Shown here in pieces: positions 16,362 through 24,314 of a stretch of DNA of 38,303 bases (within the stretch, counting starts at the first letter, position 1; the number at the start of each line of letters is the position of its first letter). The DNA comes from JBALVO01 sp036961445 (GTDB lineage: Bacteria; Pseudomonadota; Gammaproteobacteria; Pseudomonadales; Halieaceae): assembly GCA_036961445.1 (NCBI GenBank), contig JBALVO010000024.1:1-38303 (forward strand). Direction: 5' to 3'. The notes under the pieces are model-generated. The model did no database searches. It was not told where the DNA came from and saw only the letters and a program-made list of their open reading frames with translations. A program made the translations under genes and the position numbers.

Positions 16362-16877
16362 ATGCCAAAAATTGAACAATATGAAAGTACCATAAGCACG
16401 TTACGTCTGTGTCTTGATCCGATGATGGCATCTCATGCAAAAGCTATGTTTCCAATTTTGTCGGATCGACAGCTCTACGAATTCACTGGCGAAGAGCCGC
16501 CGGAGTCGGAAGTATCACTTGCATCACGGTACCGATACCTGGAAGGTCGAAAATCACCAGACGAGTCACAATTATGGCTAAATTGGCTGGTATATCTCGA
16601 GGAAAGTGACACTCCGGTTGGTTATGTACAGGCAACTGTCTCAGAGTCTCATGCAGACATTGCATGGGTGGTTGGTTCGGATTGGCAAGGCAATGGCTAC
16701 GCAAGTGAAGCTGCTCTGGCAATGGCACAATGGTTAAGTAAAAATGGCGTAACGACGATCAGAGCTTGTATCAACCCAAACCATGTGGCGAGCCAGCGAG
16801 TTGCAGGCAATGTGGGACTCTCAAAATCTGAATTTGTCGAAAATGACGAGGAGGTCTGGCTTTTTCAGTCGACCTGA
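16362..16877 (+). CDS. GNAT-family N-acetyltransferase (RimJ/RimL-like)
   Basis: A 171-residue acetyltransferase of the Acetyltransf_3/RimJ-RimL type. Segment order: STISTLRLCLDPM opening strand, PVGYVQATV (motif D strand), ADIAWVVGSDWQGNGYASEAALAMAQWL (motif A, with the acetyl-CoA-binding QGNGYA), then TIRACINPNHVASQRVAGNVGL (motif B) and the closing EEVWLF. It would acetylate an amine on a protein or small molecule; the target is unknown. AAGGAT lies six bases before the ATG. It is the last of the five plus-strand singleton genes and is AT-richer than the flanking glucan locus. Confidence 0.86.
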   Translation: MPKIEQYESTISTLRLCLDPMMASHAKAMFPILSDRQLYEFTGEEPPESEVSLASRYRYLEGRKSPDESQLWLNWLVYLEESDTPVGYVQATVSESHADIAWVVGSDWQGNGYASEAALAMAQWLSKNGVTTIRACINPNHVASQRVAGNVGLSKSEFVENDEEVWLFQST

Positions 16878-17226
16878 AGTGGCCGTATATCGCACATTTA
16901 CCATATCCAGACTACTCAAAATCGACCTACTTTGGCTCTCAGTCCTATACGATAAAGTAGTCTGAAAAAAATATGAGCTTATGGTTTTCTCAAATTTCAT
17001 TTCCCGTGAGATGCGACAATAAGAGACAATCTGCACAACAAGCCCATTTTTTGTATCCTATCCTTAACCTGCCTGCTCCCTTCTACCGCTACCCATAGCC
17101 GGCTCACCTCATTCGCATTGCTAACCCGCCTAAAACTGTAGAATATCAGTGCTATTGTCCGCGGCCACGATGCATCACGCATTGGGGTGTATTGATGGGC
17201 AGCGCGACTTCAATATGGAGATACAA
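16878..17226. other. Spacer between accessory island and carbohydrate locus
   Basis: About 350 bp without a recognisable gene. It holds the 16908-16964 inverted repeat, then an AT-rich stretch, then GC-richer sequence leading into the CBM9-like gene. The promoter of that gene should lie here, but I see no clear -10/-35 pair. Confidence 0.4.
16908..16964. repeat. Inverted repeat after the GNAT gene
   Basis: CAGACTACT (16908-16916) and AGTAGTCTG (16956-16964) are exact 9-bp complements. Inside them ATCG and CGAT form a possible second arm pair. The right arm is followed by seven A bases on the plus strand, so it does not form a plus-strand terminator. It begins 31 bp after the stop codon. Confidence 0.45.
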
Positions 17227-17997
17227 ATGATTTCTACCAGGAATTGTAATGGGTTGCCAACAGCCTGCATCTTGCTGCTGGCAATGACGATGGCGAGCGC
17301 GGCCTACTCAACCCCAAGTCATGACGCCGGCAGAAGCCACTACTATGCCCCAATGGCAACGCAAGCATTGCAGGTGGATGGTATCGCTGACGAAGCCATC
17401 TGGCAGCGCGCTGCATGGCAGGAACTCGGACACCGCTGGTTGGGACCCGAATTAACCGACGCTGATTTTAACGGACGCTACAAAGTGGTGTGGACAGAGC
17501 AAAAAATATACCTTCTCGTGGAGTTTGTGGATGACGTACTAATCGATACGCATCGTAATCCACTGCAACAGTATTGGGACGATGATTGCCTGGAGATTTT
17601 TATAGATGAGGACCATTCAGGTGGGGACCATCAATATAATCACAATGCATTCGCCTATCATCTATCGCTGGACAACCAGGCGATCGACATCGGCACCGAC
17701 CGACAGCCCCACTCCTACACCCACCACGTAGAGAGCCGCTGGCAACAGCGCGGTGACAAGGTCATCTGGGAGGTCGGCATCGACATCTATACCGATGCCT
17801 ACAAGGATGGGGCCCTGGACAACCGACCACAGCAGCTTGCAGTGGGGAAGATCATGGGCTTGATGGTGGCCTATTGCGACAACGACGGCAGTGAGATACG
17901 TGAGCATTTTATCGGCTCTGAATTAGCCGCCGGCGATCACAAAGACCGCGGCTGGATAGACGCGGGGCTGTTCGGGACGCTGGAACTGGTCGAATAG
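17227..17997 (+). CDS. Secreted CBM9-like sugar-binding protein
   Basis: A 256-residue protein with a signal peptide (ACILLLAMTMASAAYS, cleavage near residue 25). The start ATG 17227 has GGAG six bases upstream; in-frame ATGs further left lack this. The mature protein follows the carbohydrate-binding family 9-like/DOMON pattern: ALQVDGIADEAIWQRAAW opening, YKVVWTEQKIYLLVEFVDD, YWDDDCLEIFIDEDHSGG (calcium and ligand region), a long loop around HNAFAYHLSLD, and IWEVGIDIY. It carries no catalytic motif. It probably binds polysaccharide or oligosaccharide in the periplasm or on the surface. Its end converges with the secreted glucanase-like gene 113 bp away. Confidence 0.75.
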   Translation: MISTRNCNGLPTACILLLAMTMASAAYSTPSHDAGRSHYYAPMATQALQVDGIADEAIWQRAAWQELGHRWLGPELTDADFNGRYKVVWTEQKIYLLVEFVDDVLIDTHRNPLQQYWDDDCLEIFIDEDHSGGDHQYNHNAFAYHLSLDNQAIDIGTDRQPHSYTHHVESRWQQRGDKVIWEVGIDIYTDAYKDGALDNRPQQLAVGKIMGLMVAYCDNDGSEIREHFIGSELAAGDHKDRGWIDAGLFGTLELVE

Positions 17998-18110
17998 TAC
18001 ACCCCGTCGAGCAAAAGACAGAACCAGCTGAGGACTCCCAGTGGCAGGTGCTGTCAGCACGACCTGGGTTTGTATCGCTACTGCGCTATCGCAGGGCACC
18101 CCACTCTGAT

Positions 18111-19427
18111 TTACTCAACAAAAAATGGGATATTGGCATGGGCTGCATGATTACGACCATCGCGGGCATAGATATACAAACGATAGGCGCCCGTTGCCTC
18201 AGGCGCGATGAGGGTAATCTCCGCGGCTGTCGGATCTTCTATTAAGCCCCCAATGACTTCAGGAACCTCCTCGTGGTCACCACCGACCGCTTGAAGAATA
18301 CTTTCTGGCCGCACTTTCCACTCGTAGCTGATGGCATCACCCTCTGGATCTAGCACCTTGATATTGGCGGTATAAGACGCGCCTGGCGATAAAGTGACAT
18401 TATCAAAGGCGGTTTTATTGTCCAGCCTGACAGCACTAATTCCGGGCGCACGATTGCCTGGCCATTTGCCATTCCAGATATGATGCATGATATCAATGGC
18501 CTCGGTTTCTTCTCCGCTTGCGAGATACATACCATACCAGGTAGGCGTTTCTTCCTGCTTTTGTCCCCACAGGAAAACATAGTCACCAAGAAGTTGGCCA
18601 GCTGAAGGTTGTATTACCTGGCGATAGCTCTTGGCATAATTCTCGGCCTTTTCCGAGCTTGTATGCTCAACTGGAGCACCCCAGCTGGTACTCCCTACTT
18701 CCCAATGCCCCACAGCCCCCCATTCAGTCACAAAATAGGGCTTATCCAAGCTGACTTTCTCAAGATGCCGGGGCAGATCCATAAGCCCCTTGTAGAGTTG
18801 AAAACTGAGAAAATCGAGATCCGGCGCTCGCGCTTGAATAACGCTGATAGTACTGCGCTCAAAGCCCGAGATGGTGGTCGTGGTTGGGTGGTTGGGATCT
18901 ATCTCATGAATCATCTTTGAAATTGCGTTAACCGCGTCGTAGACCTTTGGATTTTCAAAGTCAAAATTTAGTTCGTTGCCAATAATCCACGTGAGTAGTG
19001 CTGGGTGATCCTTATATTTGCGGACAGTGGCGATAGTCGCTGCCTCCTGGCGAGCCACTGCCGCAGCATCGTTGTAGTCAAACCCCTGACGTTCTCGGGC
19101 GATTTCGAGGCACAATGATACCGTAAGGCCCAACGCGTGAGCTCTATCCAATAATTGCTGCGCAGGCTCTGCACCGTGTTCTACCGCCCAGGTACGCAAG
19201 GAATTTCCACCGTGAGCCGCCAGGCTTTGTAAATCGGTATGGTTAATACCTGCACCTTTGACAACATACGGTTGGCCGCCACGTAACAACTGGTATTTGC
19301 CATCGGCGCTGACGATTTCAACCTTGATCACCTGCACTGTTGGCGACTCGGCGCTGTTGGCAATAGAGACTTGCCCCAGAAAGAGAGTTACCAGTAGTAC
19401 GCGACTCAAGTTTACATACCTACACAT
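18111..19427 (-). CDS. Secreted clan GH-A glycoside hydrolase (GH2-like or GH158-like beta-glucanase)
   Basis: A 438-residue exported enzyme. Residues 1-26 are a signal peptide (LLVTLFLGQVSIANSA). A TIM barrel spans about 40-330: GGQPYVVKGAGIN, HGGNSLRTWAV, then WIIGNELN with Glu152 as the likely acid/base, and YFVTEWGAVG with Glu235 as the likely nucleophile, the arrangement of clan GH-A retaining enzymes. Residues about 340-438 form an Ig-like domain (PEGDAISYEWKV). The length, added Ig domain and beta-glucan context fit the endo-beta-1,3-glucanase family GH158, but GH2-type TIM-barrel proteins look similar by eye. It is the only exported hydrolase in the locus and so is the candidate for the first cut of the polysaccharide. 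Confidence 0.72.
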   Translation of the reverse strand: MCRYVNLSRVLLVTLFLGQVSIANSAESPTVQVIKVEIVSADGKYQLLRGGQPYVVKGAGINHTDLQSLAAHGGNSLRTWAVEHGAEPAQQLLDRAHALGLTVSLCLEIARERQGFDYNDAAAVARQEAATIATVRKYKDHPALLTWIIGNELNFDFENPKVYDAVNAISKMIHEIDPNHPTTTTISGFERSTISVIQARAPDLDFLSFQLYKGLMDLPRHLEKVSLDKPYFVTEWGAVGHWEVGSTSWGAPVEHTSSEKAENYAKSYRQVIQPSAGQLLGDYVFLWGQKQEETPTWYGMYLASGEETEAIDIMHHIWNGKWPGNRAPGISAVRLDNKTAFDNVTLSPGASYTANIKVLDPEGDAISYEWKVRPESILQAVGGDHEEVPEVIGGLIEDPTAAEITLIAPEATGAYRLYIYARDGRNHAAHANIPFFVE

Positions 19428-19826
19428 TGAGCTTTGCTTTGTATTTTTATTGTCTATTACGGTACCTCTTCTGGCAGTATCGGGAGACTGGTAACTACTG
19501 CTGGCTGCAAATAGTCTTGTGTCAGGCTATCCCGGGTTACCCCTTCCCTACTTGGCACGGGCAGATAAATCCAGCTCTGGGCAGCAGCTAGCGCTCACAC
19601 GCTAGTCCAGAAACACACTAGTCCCGAAATGGTTCGAATCCAATCCTTTTTGCGATAACGCGGGATGATTGTAAGACGAGTGGGATATGCCTGATATATC
19701 TGACTGCAGATAAACGTCGTAGAATCCCACAAGGCTGCCCCGACATCGGGTGCAGAGCTCCAGCCCATGCAGGACCCAATGCAACCGCCGCAACGGCGAA
19801 CCGACTTTGTCAGGAGATTTCGAGCA
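19428..19826. other. Divergent intergenic region between two glycoside hydrolase genes
   Basis: About 400 bp between the minus-strand glucanase gene and the plus-strand GH43 gene. It should hold promoters for both. The first 40 bp next to the glucanase gene are AT-rich. It carries the direct repeat at 19602-19629. A GGTTCGAATCC string at 19631 looks like a tRNA T-loop, but no tRNA can be folded around it. Confidence 0.5.
19602..19629. promoter_or_regulatory. Direct repeat in the divergent promoter region (possible operator)
   Basis: CTAGTCCAGAAA (19602-19613) and CTAGTCCCGAAA (19618-19629) match at eleven of twelve positions with a 16-bp period. Such a tandem site midway between divergent sugar genes could bind a regulator. 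The binding protein is unknown and this is inference from position. Confidence 0.35.
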
Positions 19827-21452
19827 GTGACAAGCTATATCGAAAACCCTGTTCTGAGGGGATTTAACCCAGATCCTGCCATTTGCCGGGTGCACGATGA
19901 CTACTACATTGTCACTTCTACCTTCGAATGGTTTCCCGGCTGCCAGATCCATCACTCCCGCGACTTAAGACACTGGCAGTTGATCGGCCGTCCGCTAAAT
20001 CGCGTCTCCCAATTGGATATGAAGGGAGTGCCTGATTCCTGCGGCGTCTGGGCTCCCTGCCTGTCGCACTCCGACGGAGTTTTCTATCTGGTGTATTCCA
20101 ATGTACGCAGCTTTAAGGGTGAATGGAAAGACACACCTAATTACCTGGTGACCAGCACTGACATCATGGGCGAGTGGTCAGAGCCGATTTACCTCTGCTC
20201 CAGTGGATTCGACGCATCGCTCTTTCACGATGATGACGGACGCAGTTGGCTGGTATCTATGATCCTGGACCATCGCAAGCAACGGCTTTTTGGCGGCATC
20301 GCTGCACAAGAGTACGACAAGTCGGCTCGAGAACTAATGGGTGACACCCATCGTATTTTTTCCGGCACCGAGCACCAGTGTACCGAGGGCCCTCACCTAT
20401 ATCAGCGCAACGGCTACTATTACTTGCTCACAGCAGAGGGTGGCACCGGCTATGACCACTGCATGACCATAGCAAGGTCGCGCTGCATCACCGGCCCCTA
20501 CGAAGTGCACCCCACTAATCCATTGATCAGCGCAAAAGACGACCCTGGCGCTTACCTGCAAAAAACCGGACACGGGGCGTTTGTGCAGACCCAGAGCGGT
20601 GACTGGTACACCAGTTTTCTCACCGGTCGCCCGCTGACACCACGCGGGCGCTGTATCACCGGCCGTGAATCGGGTCTTGAGCGGATCCAATGGCGCGAAG
20701 ACGACTGGCCTTACCTGGCCAGCGGCGGCCAGGTAGCACGACGACAGGTTGAGGCGCCGGACTTGTCGGATCATCCGTTTGACGCGCAACCAGAGCGCCT
20801 GCAGTTTGCTACACCCGACATCAACATTCACTTCCAGGCATTGCGGGTACCCATGACACCGGACTGGGTCAACCAGACGGAGCGTCCGGGCTATTTACGC
20901 ATATACGGCCGCGAATCACTCAGCTCCTGGTTTGAGCAAAGCCTGATTGCGCGCCGGGTACAGGCGCACTCCACGGAGGCGTCTACCAGCGTGCAGTTCG
21001 ACCCGGAAACGTTCCAGCAACTAGCCGGGCTGGTGTGCTACTACAACAGCGCACACTACTATTACCTGCACATATACGGCGACGATATTGGTCGCAGGGC
21101 AAAGGGACAACCCCTACGCAAGTTCATCAACATTATCACCAGCGATTCGGGAAGATACCGCGAAGCACTGGTAACTCCGCTGGAGATCACCGGGGTCGAC
21201 ACGGTTTATATGAAGGCTGATTTCAGTTGCGCGAAACTACAATTTTACTTCGCGGTCGTCCCCGGGGATTGGCAAGCCATCGGGCCACCACTGGACGGCA
21301 GCATCCTGTCAGATGATTACGTCCAGCAAAGTGGAACAGGTGATTTCTACCCTGCTTTCACCGGCGCATTTTTTGGCCTGTGCTGCCAGGATCTGTCTGG
21401 GCAAAGGCTGCATGCCGATTTTGGATTCTTTGCCTACAGGGAACACATTTAG
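19827..21452 (+). CDS. GH43 glycoside hydrolase (beta-xylosidase-type) with C-terminal beta-sandwich domain
   Basis: A five-bladed propeller enzyme of GH43 (subfamily 11-like). The preferred start is GTG 19827, with AGGAG ten bases upstream, giving MTSYIENPVLRGF as in relatives (541 aa). ATGs at 19767 and 19779 would add 20 or 16 unusual residues. Asp16 (FNPDPA) is the general base, Asp129 (GFDASLF) the pKa modulator and Glu187 (CTEGPHLY) the general acid. FEWFPGCQIHHSRDL and YLQKTGHGAFVQTQSGDWY are typical segments. Residues from about 350 on form the GH43_C2-like sandwich. There is no signal peptide, so it should act on imported oligosaccharides. Most relatives cut beta-xylosides, which is odd in a beta-glucan locus. 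Confidence 0.88.
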   Translation: MTSYIENPVLRGFNPDPAICRVHDDYYIVTSTFEWFPGCQIHHSRDLRHWQLIGRPLNRVSQLDMKGVPDSCGVWAPCLSHSDGVFYLVYSNVRSFKGEWKDTPNYLVTSTDIMGEWSEPIYLCSSGFDASLFHDDDGRSWLVSMILDHRKQRLFGGIAAQEYDKSARELMGDTHRIFSGTEHQCTEGPHLYQRNGYYYLLTAEGGTGYDHCMTIARSRCITGPYEVHPTNPLISAKDDPGAYLQKTGHGAFVQTQSGDWYTSFLTGRPLTPRGRCITGRESGLERIQWREDDWPYLASGGQVARRQVEAPDLSDHPFDAQPERLQFATPDINIHFQALRVPMTPDWVNQTERPGYLRIYGRESLSSWFEQSLIARRVQAHSTEASTSVQFDPETFQQLAGLVCYYNSAHYYYLHIYGDDIGRRAKGQPLRKFINIITSDSGRYREALVTPLEITGVDTVYMKADFSCAKLQFYFAVVPGDWQAIGPPLDGSILSDDYVQQSGTGDFYPAFTGAFFGLCCQDLSGQRLHADFGFFAYREHI

Positions 21453-21483
21453 CGCTTTAGATGAAAATAGGTGGGACAAAAAA

Positions 21484-21516
21484 GACCGGTATACCAACTC
21501 AGTTGATATACCGGTC
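21484..21516. terminator. Strong hairpin downstream of the GH43 gene
   Basis: Perfect 10-bp arms GACCGGTATA (21484-21493) and TATACCGGTC (21507-21516) enclose a second stem, CAAC/GTTG, with loop TCA and one C-A mismatch between the stems. The hairpin starts 32 bp after the GH43 stop. Six A bases precede it on the plus strand, so it reads as hairpin plus T6 on the minus strand. It is therefore a canonical terminator for minus-strand transcripts and perhaps a weak stop for the GH43 message. Confidence 0.65.
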
Positions 21517-21867
21517 AAGCAACTGACACCACTTACCGCAATAGAAGCGGGTCAGCACAGGGGTTACCCTGATTAAAAGCAAGCGGCCAGTTCGATAATC
21601 CAGCATTGGCGCGGCTGTCATTGTCTTTCAGTCCCGTTACTACATTCCGCATAAACGTGGATGAACTGGGCAATCCTGGCAATCCTGGCAAATACTGTTC
21701 TTTGGAAAAGAACAAGCAGCAGCTCCTTGAGCTTCATTCTTGAATTAGCGTGACGCCTGACCGCCGTTACTCAAAGTTCTGGCGCCAGCCAGCCTGGCAT
21801 TCAATGGAGCACTACAATCGACATAGGGCCGCCACAACTTACTGCTTTGGCTTCGGTAATGGCGTCC
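21517..21867. other. Spacer with no convincing gene
   Basis: About 350 bp with only short unconvincing frames. It contains a small tandem repeat, AATCCTGGC twice at about 21673-21690. A short minus-strand frame at 21533-21715 is rich in Gly, Leu and Pro because of that repeat and shows no protein pattern; it could be a decayed gene fragment. Confidence 0.35.
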
Positions 21868-22158
21868 TCATAAGCACATAGAACCCGGCTCTTCCTTGAC
21901 CGTTCCCAGCTCTTGGGTTTCCGCTTCAACGGTTAGCGATGCCAGATAGCTATGGCACGATTTTACGTAGCGGACTTCATCGAGACACATACCGGCATAA
22001 CGCGCTGACGGCTCAACCTCCAGTAGCGCTACGATAGCGATGGCTGCCTTGTCACTCGGATCCACGGCCGCGGCGATAAGGTCCACCGTTGAACCCCCTT
22101 CAAGGAGCTTCCTCTGCGCCCATTTTTTCAGGCTGGACTTGGGAATAATCGCTGACAT
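21868..22158 (-). CDS. Small hypothetical protein
   Basis: A 96-residue frame with reasonably gene-like composition: a basic amphipathic start (SAIIPKSSLKKWAQRKLLEGG), then helix-forming VDLIAAAVDPSDKAAIAIVALLEV, a middle part with three scattered cysteines, and an acidic end. I do not recognise the family. The ribosome-binding region is G-rich (GGGG) but not typical. It is the only minus-strand gene between the GH43 and GH17 genes, and the 21484 hairpin would be its terminator some 350 bp on. It may be a false frame. Confidence 0.4.
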   Translation of the reverse strand: MSAIIPKSSLKKWAQRKLLEGGSTVDLIAAAVDPSDKAAIAIVALLEVEPSARYAGMCLDEVRYVKSCHSYLASLTVEAETQELGTVKEEPGSMCL

Positions 22159-22316
22159 AAAACCCCGGCACGCAATGCTTTTGTGTCAAATTGTATGCCC
22201 ACCCTCTATGAATCCGCCCTAAGGCACTATCGCTTTGCGGCAAGGCGGACTCTGACCGCGACAGGACGGCGTTGCGGGATACCAGGCGGCCACCTGAACC
22301 CGCCAAAGGACCCTCT

Positions 22317-22332
22317 CAACGCACCTGCGTTG
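22317..22332. promoter_or_regulatory. Perfect palindrome upstream of the GH17-phosphorylase operon (possible operator)
   Basis: CAACGCACCTGCGTTG has 7-bp perfectly complementary arms around CC. It lies 107 bp before the first GH17 start, in the 280-bp region that must hold the operon promoter. Its form and place suit a dimeric repressor or activator; no matching regulator gene is in the window. Confidence 0.4.
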
Positions 22333-22438
22333 TTTCCCCGGCAAGAGAACGTATTGTGGCGATCTATATCCGACAACAATGCGCTTGCTATTGCTTATCG
22401 TTTTTGTGGCGTAAAAAAATTGCAGAAAGGAGAATACC

Positions 22439-23341
22439 GTGTCACGTACAAATTCAGTGTCCGGGAAAGGGACAATAATGGCGCTGGCCGGAATCGACTT
22501 TTCCACTGTTACGGATGAGGAGTTAATCGCACTTTTTCACCAGGTGCTGGATAGGAAAATCCATGGCATCTCGTTTAGCCCCTACATTGACGGCCAGGGA
22601 CCCGGCACCGACATCAGCGAAGCGCAAATCCTTGAGCGATTGCGCGTCATCCAACCTCATATCGGCTGGGTGCGATCGTTCTCCTGCACCGAGGGCAATG
22701 AGGCGATAGGGCGTATCGCCCATGAGAATGGTTTGCAGAGCATGGTCGGCGTCTGGTTGGAAGACGACCTGGAAAATAACGAGAAAGAACTGGCAAATGC
22801 TATCGAAGTCGCCAGATCCGGCCATGCGGATATTATTGCCGTCGGTAACGAAGTGCTGCTGCGTGGCGATCTGTCTGAGGATGAACTGATTGACTATATC
22901 AATCGCGTCAAACAGGCCGTGCCGGGGGTCGACGTCGGTTACGTCGACGCCTATTTCAAGTTCGTTGATCACCCGCGGGTAGCAGACGCCTGCGATGTCA
23001 TACTCGCCAACTGCTACCCCTTCTGGGAAGGCTGCTCGGCCGAGTATTCGCTGTTGTATATGAAGGACATGTACAGGCGCGCGGTCCAGGTGGCCAAGGG
23101 CAAGAAGGTTATCATCAGTGAAACAGGCTGGCCTGATGTCGGCACACCTACAGGAGCGGCGGTACCATCGTACGCCAATGCTATTCGGTATTTCCTGAAT
23201 ACCTATCAGTGGGCCGAAGAAGAAGGTATCGAAATTTTCTATTTTTCATCCTTTGATGAAGACTGGAAGGTCGATGATGAAGGAGATGTGGGTGCGTCCT
23301 GGGGACTTTGGGACAAGAGTGGCCAGCTAAAGTATGCCTAA
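22439..23341 (+). CDS. GH17 family beta-1,3-glucanase, cytoplasmic (first copy)
   Basis: A 300-residue GH17 TIM-barrel enzyme starting at GTG 22439, with a strong AAAGGAG ribosome-binding site. HGISFSPYIDGQGPG opens the barrel, IGWVRSFSC is the second strand, VGNEVLLRGDLS has Glu138 as acid/base, and VIISETGWPDVG has Glu228 as nucleophile, the standard GH17 pair. The closing segment is IFYFSSFDEDWKV. The protein lacks a signal peptide and any binding module, so it should process short beta-1,3-glucans in the cytoplasm. The second GH17 gene overlaps its end by 8 bp. Relatives include exo-beta-1,3-glucanases and transglycosylases, which cannot be separated by eye. Confidence 0.88.
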   Translation: MSRTNSVSGKGTIMALAGIDFSTVTDEELIALFHQVLDRKIHGISFSPYIDGQGPGTDISEAQILERLRVIQPHIGWVRSFSCTEGNEAIGRIAHENGLQSMVGVWLEDDLENNEKELANAIEVARSGHADIIAVGNEVLLRGDLSEDELIDYINRVKQAVPGVDVGYVDAYFKFVDHPRVADACDVILANCYPFWEGCSAEYSLLYMKDMYRRAVQVAKGKKVIISETGWPDVGTPTGAAVPSYANAIRYFLNTYQWAEEEGIEIFYFSSFDEDWKVDDEGDVGASWGLWDKSGQLKYA

Positions 23342-24314
23342 ATCGGAATCTTCTATGAGCGCGAATTCAGTACAGTTGGAACTTGGAAACGCAATTTGTT
23401 ATTCCGGCTATCGACTGGGACAGTCTCCGCAAGACGGCAGTTTCCCAAGCTATGCACAAATCAGTGAGGATTTGCGCATTCTGGCAACAAACTGGAAGTT
23501 CCTCAGGTTGTATGATTGCAGCCCTCATGCTGAAATTGTACTTGCGGTAATCCGCGACGAGGCCATGGATTTCAAGGTCATGCTGGGAGCCAATATGTTT
23601 GCCGAGGTGAGCAATGCACACTGCCCCTGGGGTGCACTGTATAGTGAGGATATCCTGCGCGAGAATCGCCAGGCAAACAGTGCCGAAATTGATCGAATGA
23701 TCGCGCTGGCAACGGAATACCCGAATATCGTATTCTCTGTATCCGTGGGTAATGAAGCCACAGTCGAGTGGACGGATCACCTGGTACCCGTGCCAAGCCT
23801 CATCGCGTATGTCCACAGAATTAAATCTGCCATCAAACAGCCTGTTACTTTCTGCGAAAACTACGTGCCCTGGGTTAATACGATCAAACCGCTGGCGGCC
23901 GAACTCGATTTTATTTCCCTGCACACCTATCCGGTCTGGGAATATAAATCCGTCGATGTTGCGCTGGAATACACCAAACAGAATTATTATAGCGTCGCAG
24001 ACCAATACCCGAACAAACCGGTGATAATTACAGAGGCCGGTTGGACAACTGCATCCAATGGCCGCGGCATAGAGCCAGGGAATGCGTCCCAGGCACTGCA
24101 GGCTGTTTACTATCGTGAACTGCTCAATTGGACCAAAGAAGCAGGGGTTATCACCTTTGTATTCGAGGCTTTTGATGAACCATGGAAAGGCTCCCCCGAC
24201 CCACTTGAACCGGAGAAGCACTGGGGACTGTTTACAGTAGATCGCAAGCCAAAGTTGGTTATGCAAGAGCTCTATGCGGATTTATTGTCAAAAAAAGAGA
24301 ACGGTGAAAGATGA
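23334..24314 (+). CDS. GH17 family beta-1,3-glucanase, cytoplasmic (second copy)
   Basis: A second, diverged GH17 enzyme of 326 residues. LGNAICYSGYRLGQSP, WKFLRLYDCSPHAE, VSVGNEATVEW (Glu141 acid/base) and VIITEAGWTT (Glu234 nucleophile) are the matching motifs. ITFVFEAFDEPWKGS and HWGLFTVDRKPK close the barrel. An alternative start is ATG 23355, with GGAA upstream; the ATG at 23334 overlaps the previous gene by 8 bp. No signal peptide is present. Two unlike GH17 enzymes side by side suggest different chain-length or branch preferences on the same glucan. Its stop overlaps the phosphorylase start by four bases. Confidence 0.87.
   Translation: MPKSESSMSANSVQLELGNAICYSGYRLGQSPQDGSFPSYAQISEDLRILATNWKFLRLYDCSPHAEIVLAVIRDEAMDFKVMLGANMFAEVSNAHCPWGALYSEDILRENRQANSAEIDRMIALATEYPNIVFSVSVGNEATVEWTDHLVPVPSLIAYVHRIKSAIKQPVTFCENYVPWVNTIKPLAAELDFISLHTYPVWEYKSVDVALEYTKQNYYSVADQYPNKPVIITEAGWTTASNGRGIEPGNASQALQAVYYRELLNWTKEAGVITFVFEAFDEPWKGSPDPLEPEKHWGLFTVDRKPKLVMQELYADLLSKKENGER

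Noticed and set aside
19625..19650. tRNA gene or tRNA-derived attachment site
   Set aside because: GGTTCGAATCC looks like a T-loop, but the flanking stem does not pair and no D-arm, anticodon arm or acceptor stem can be built on either strand.
23367..24266. 299-codon minus-strand frame opposite the second GH17 gene
   Set aside because: Long, but a shadow of the GH17 gene: cysteine- and isoleucine-rich, without domain pattern, while the plus-strand frame has complete GH17 catalytic motifs.
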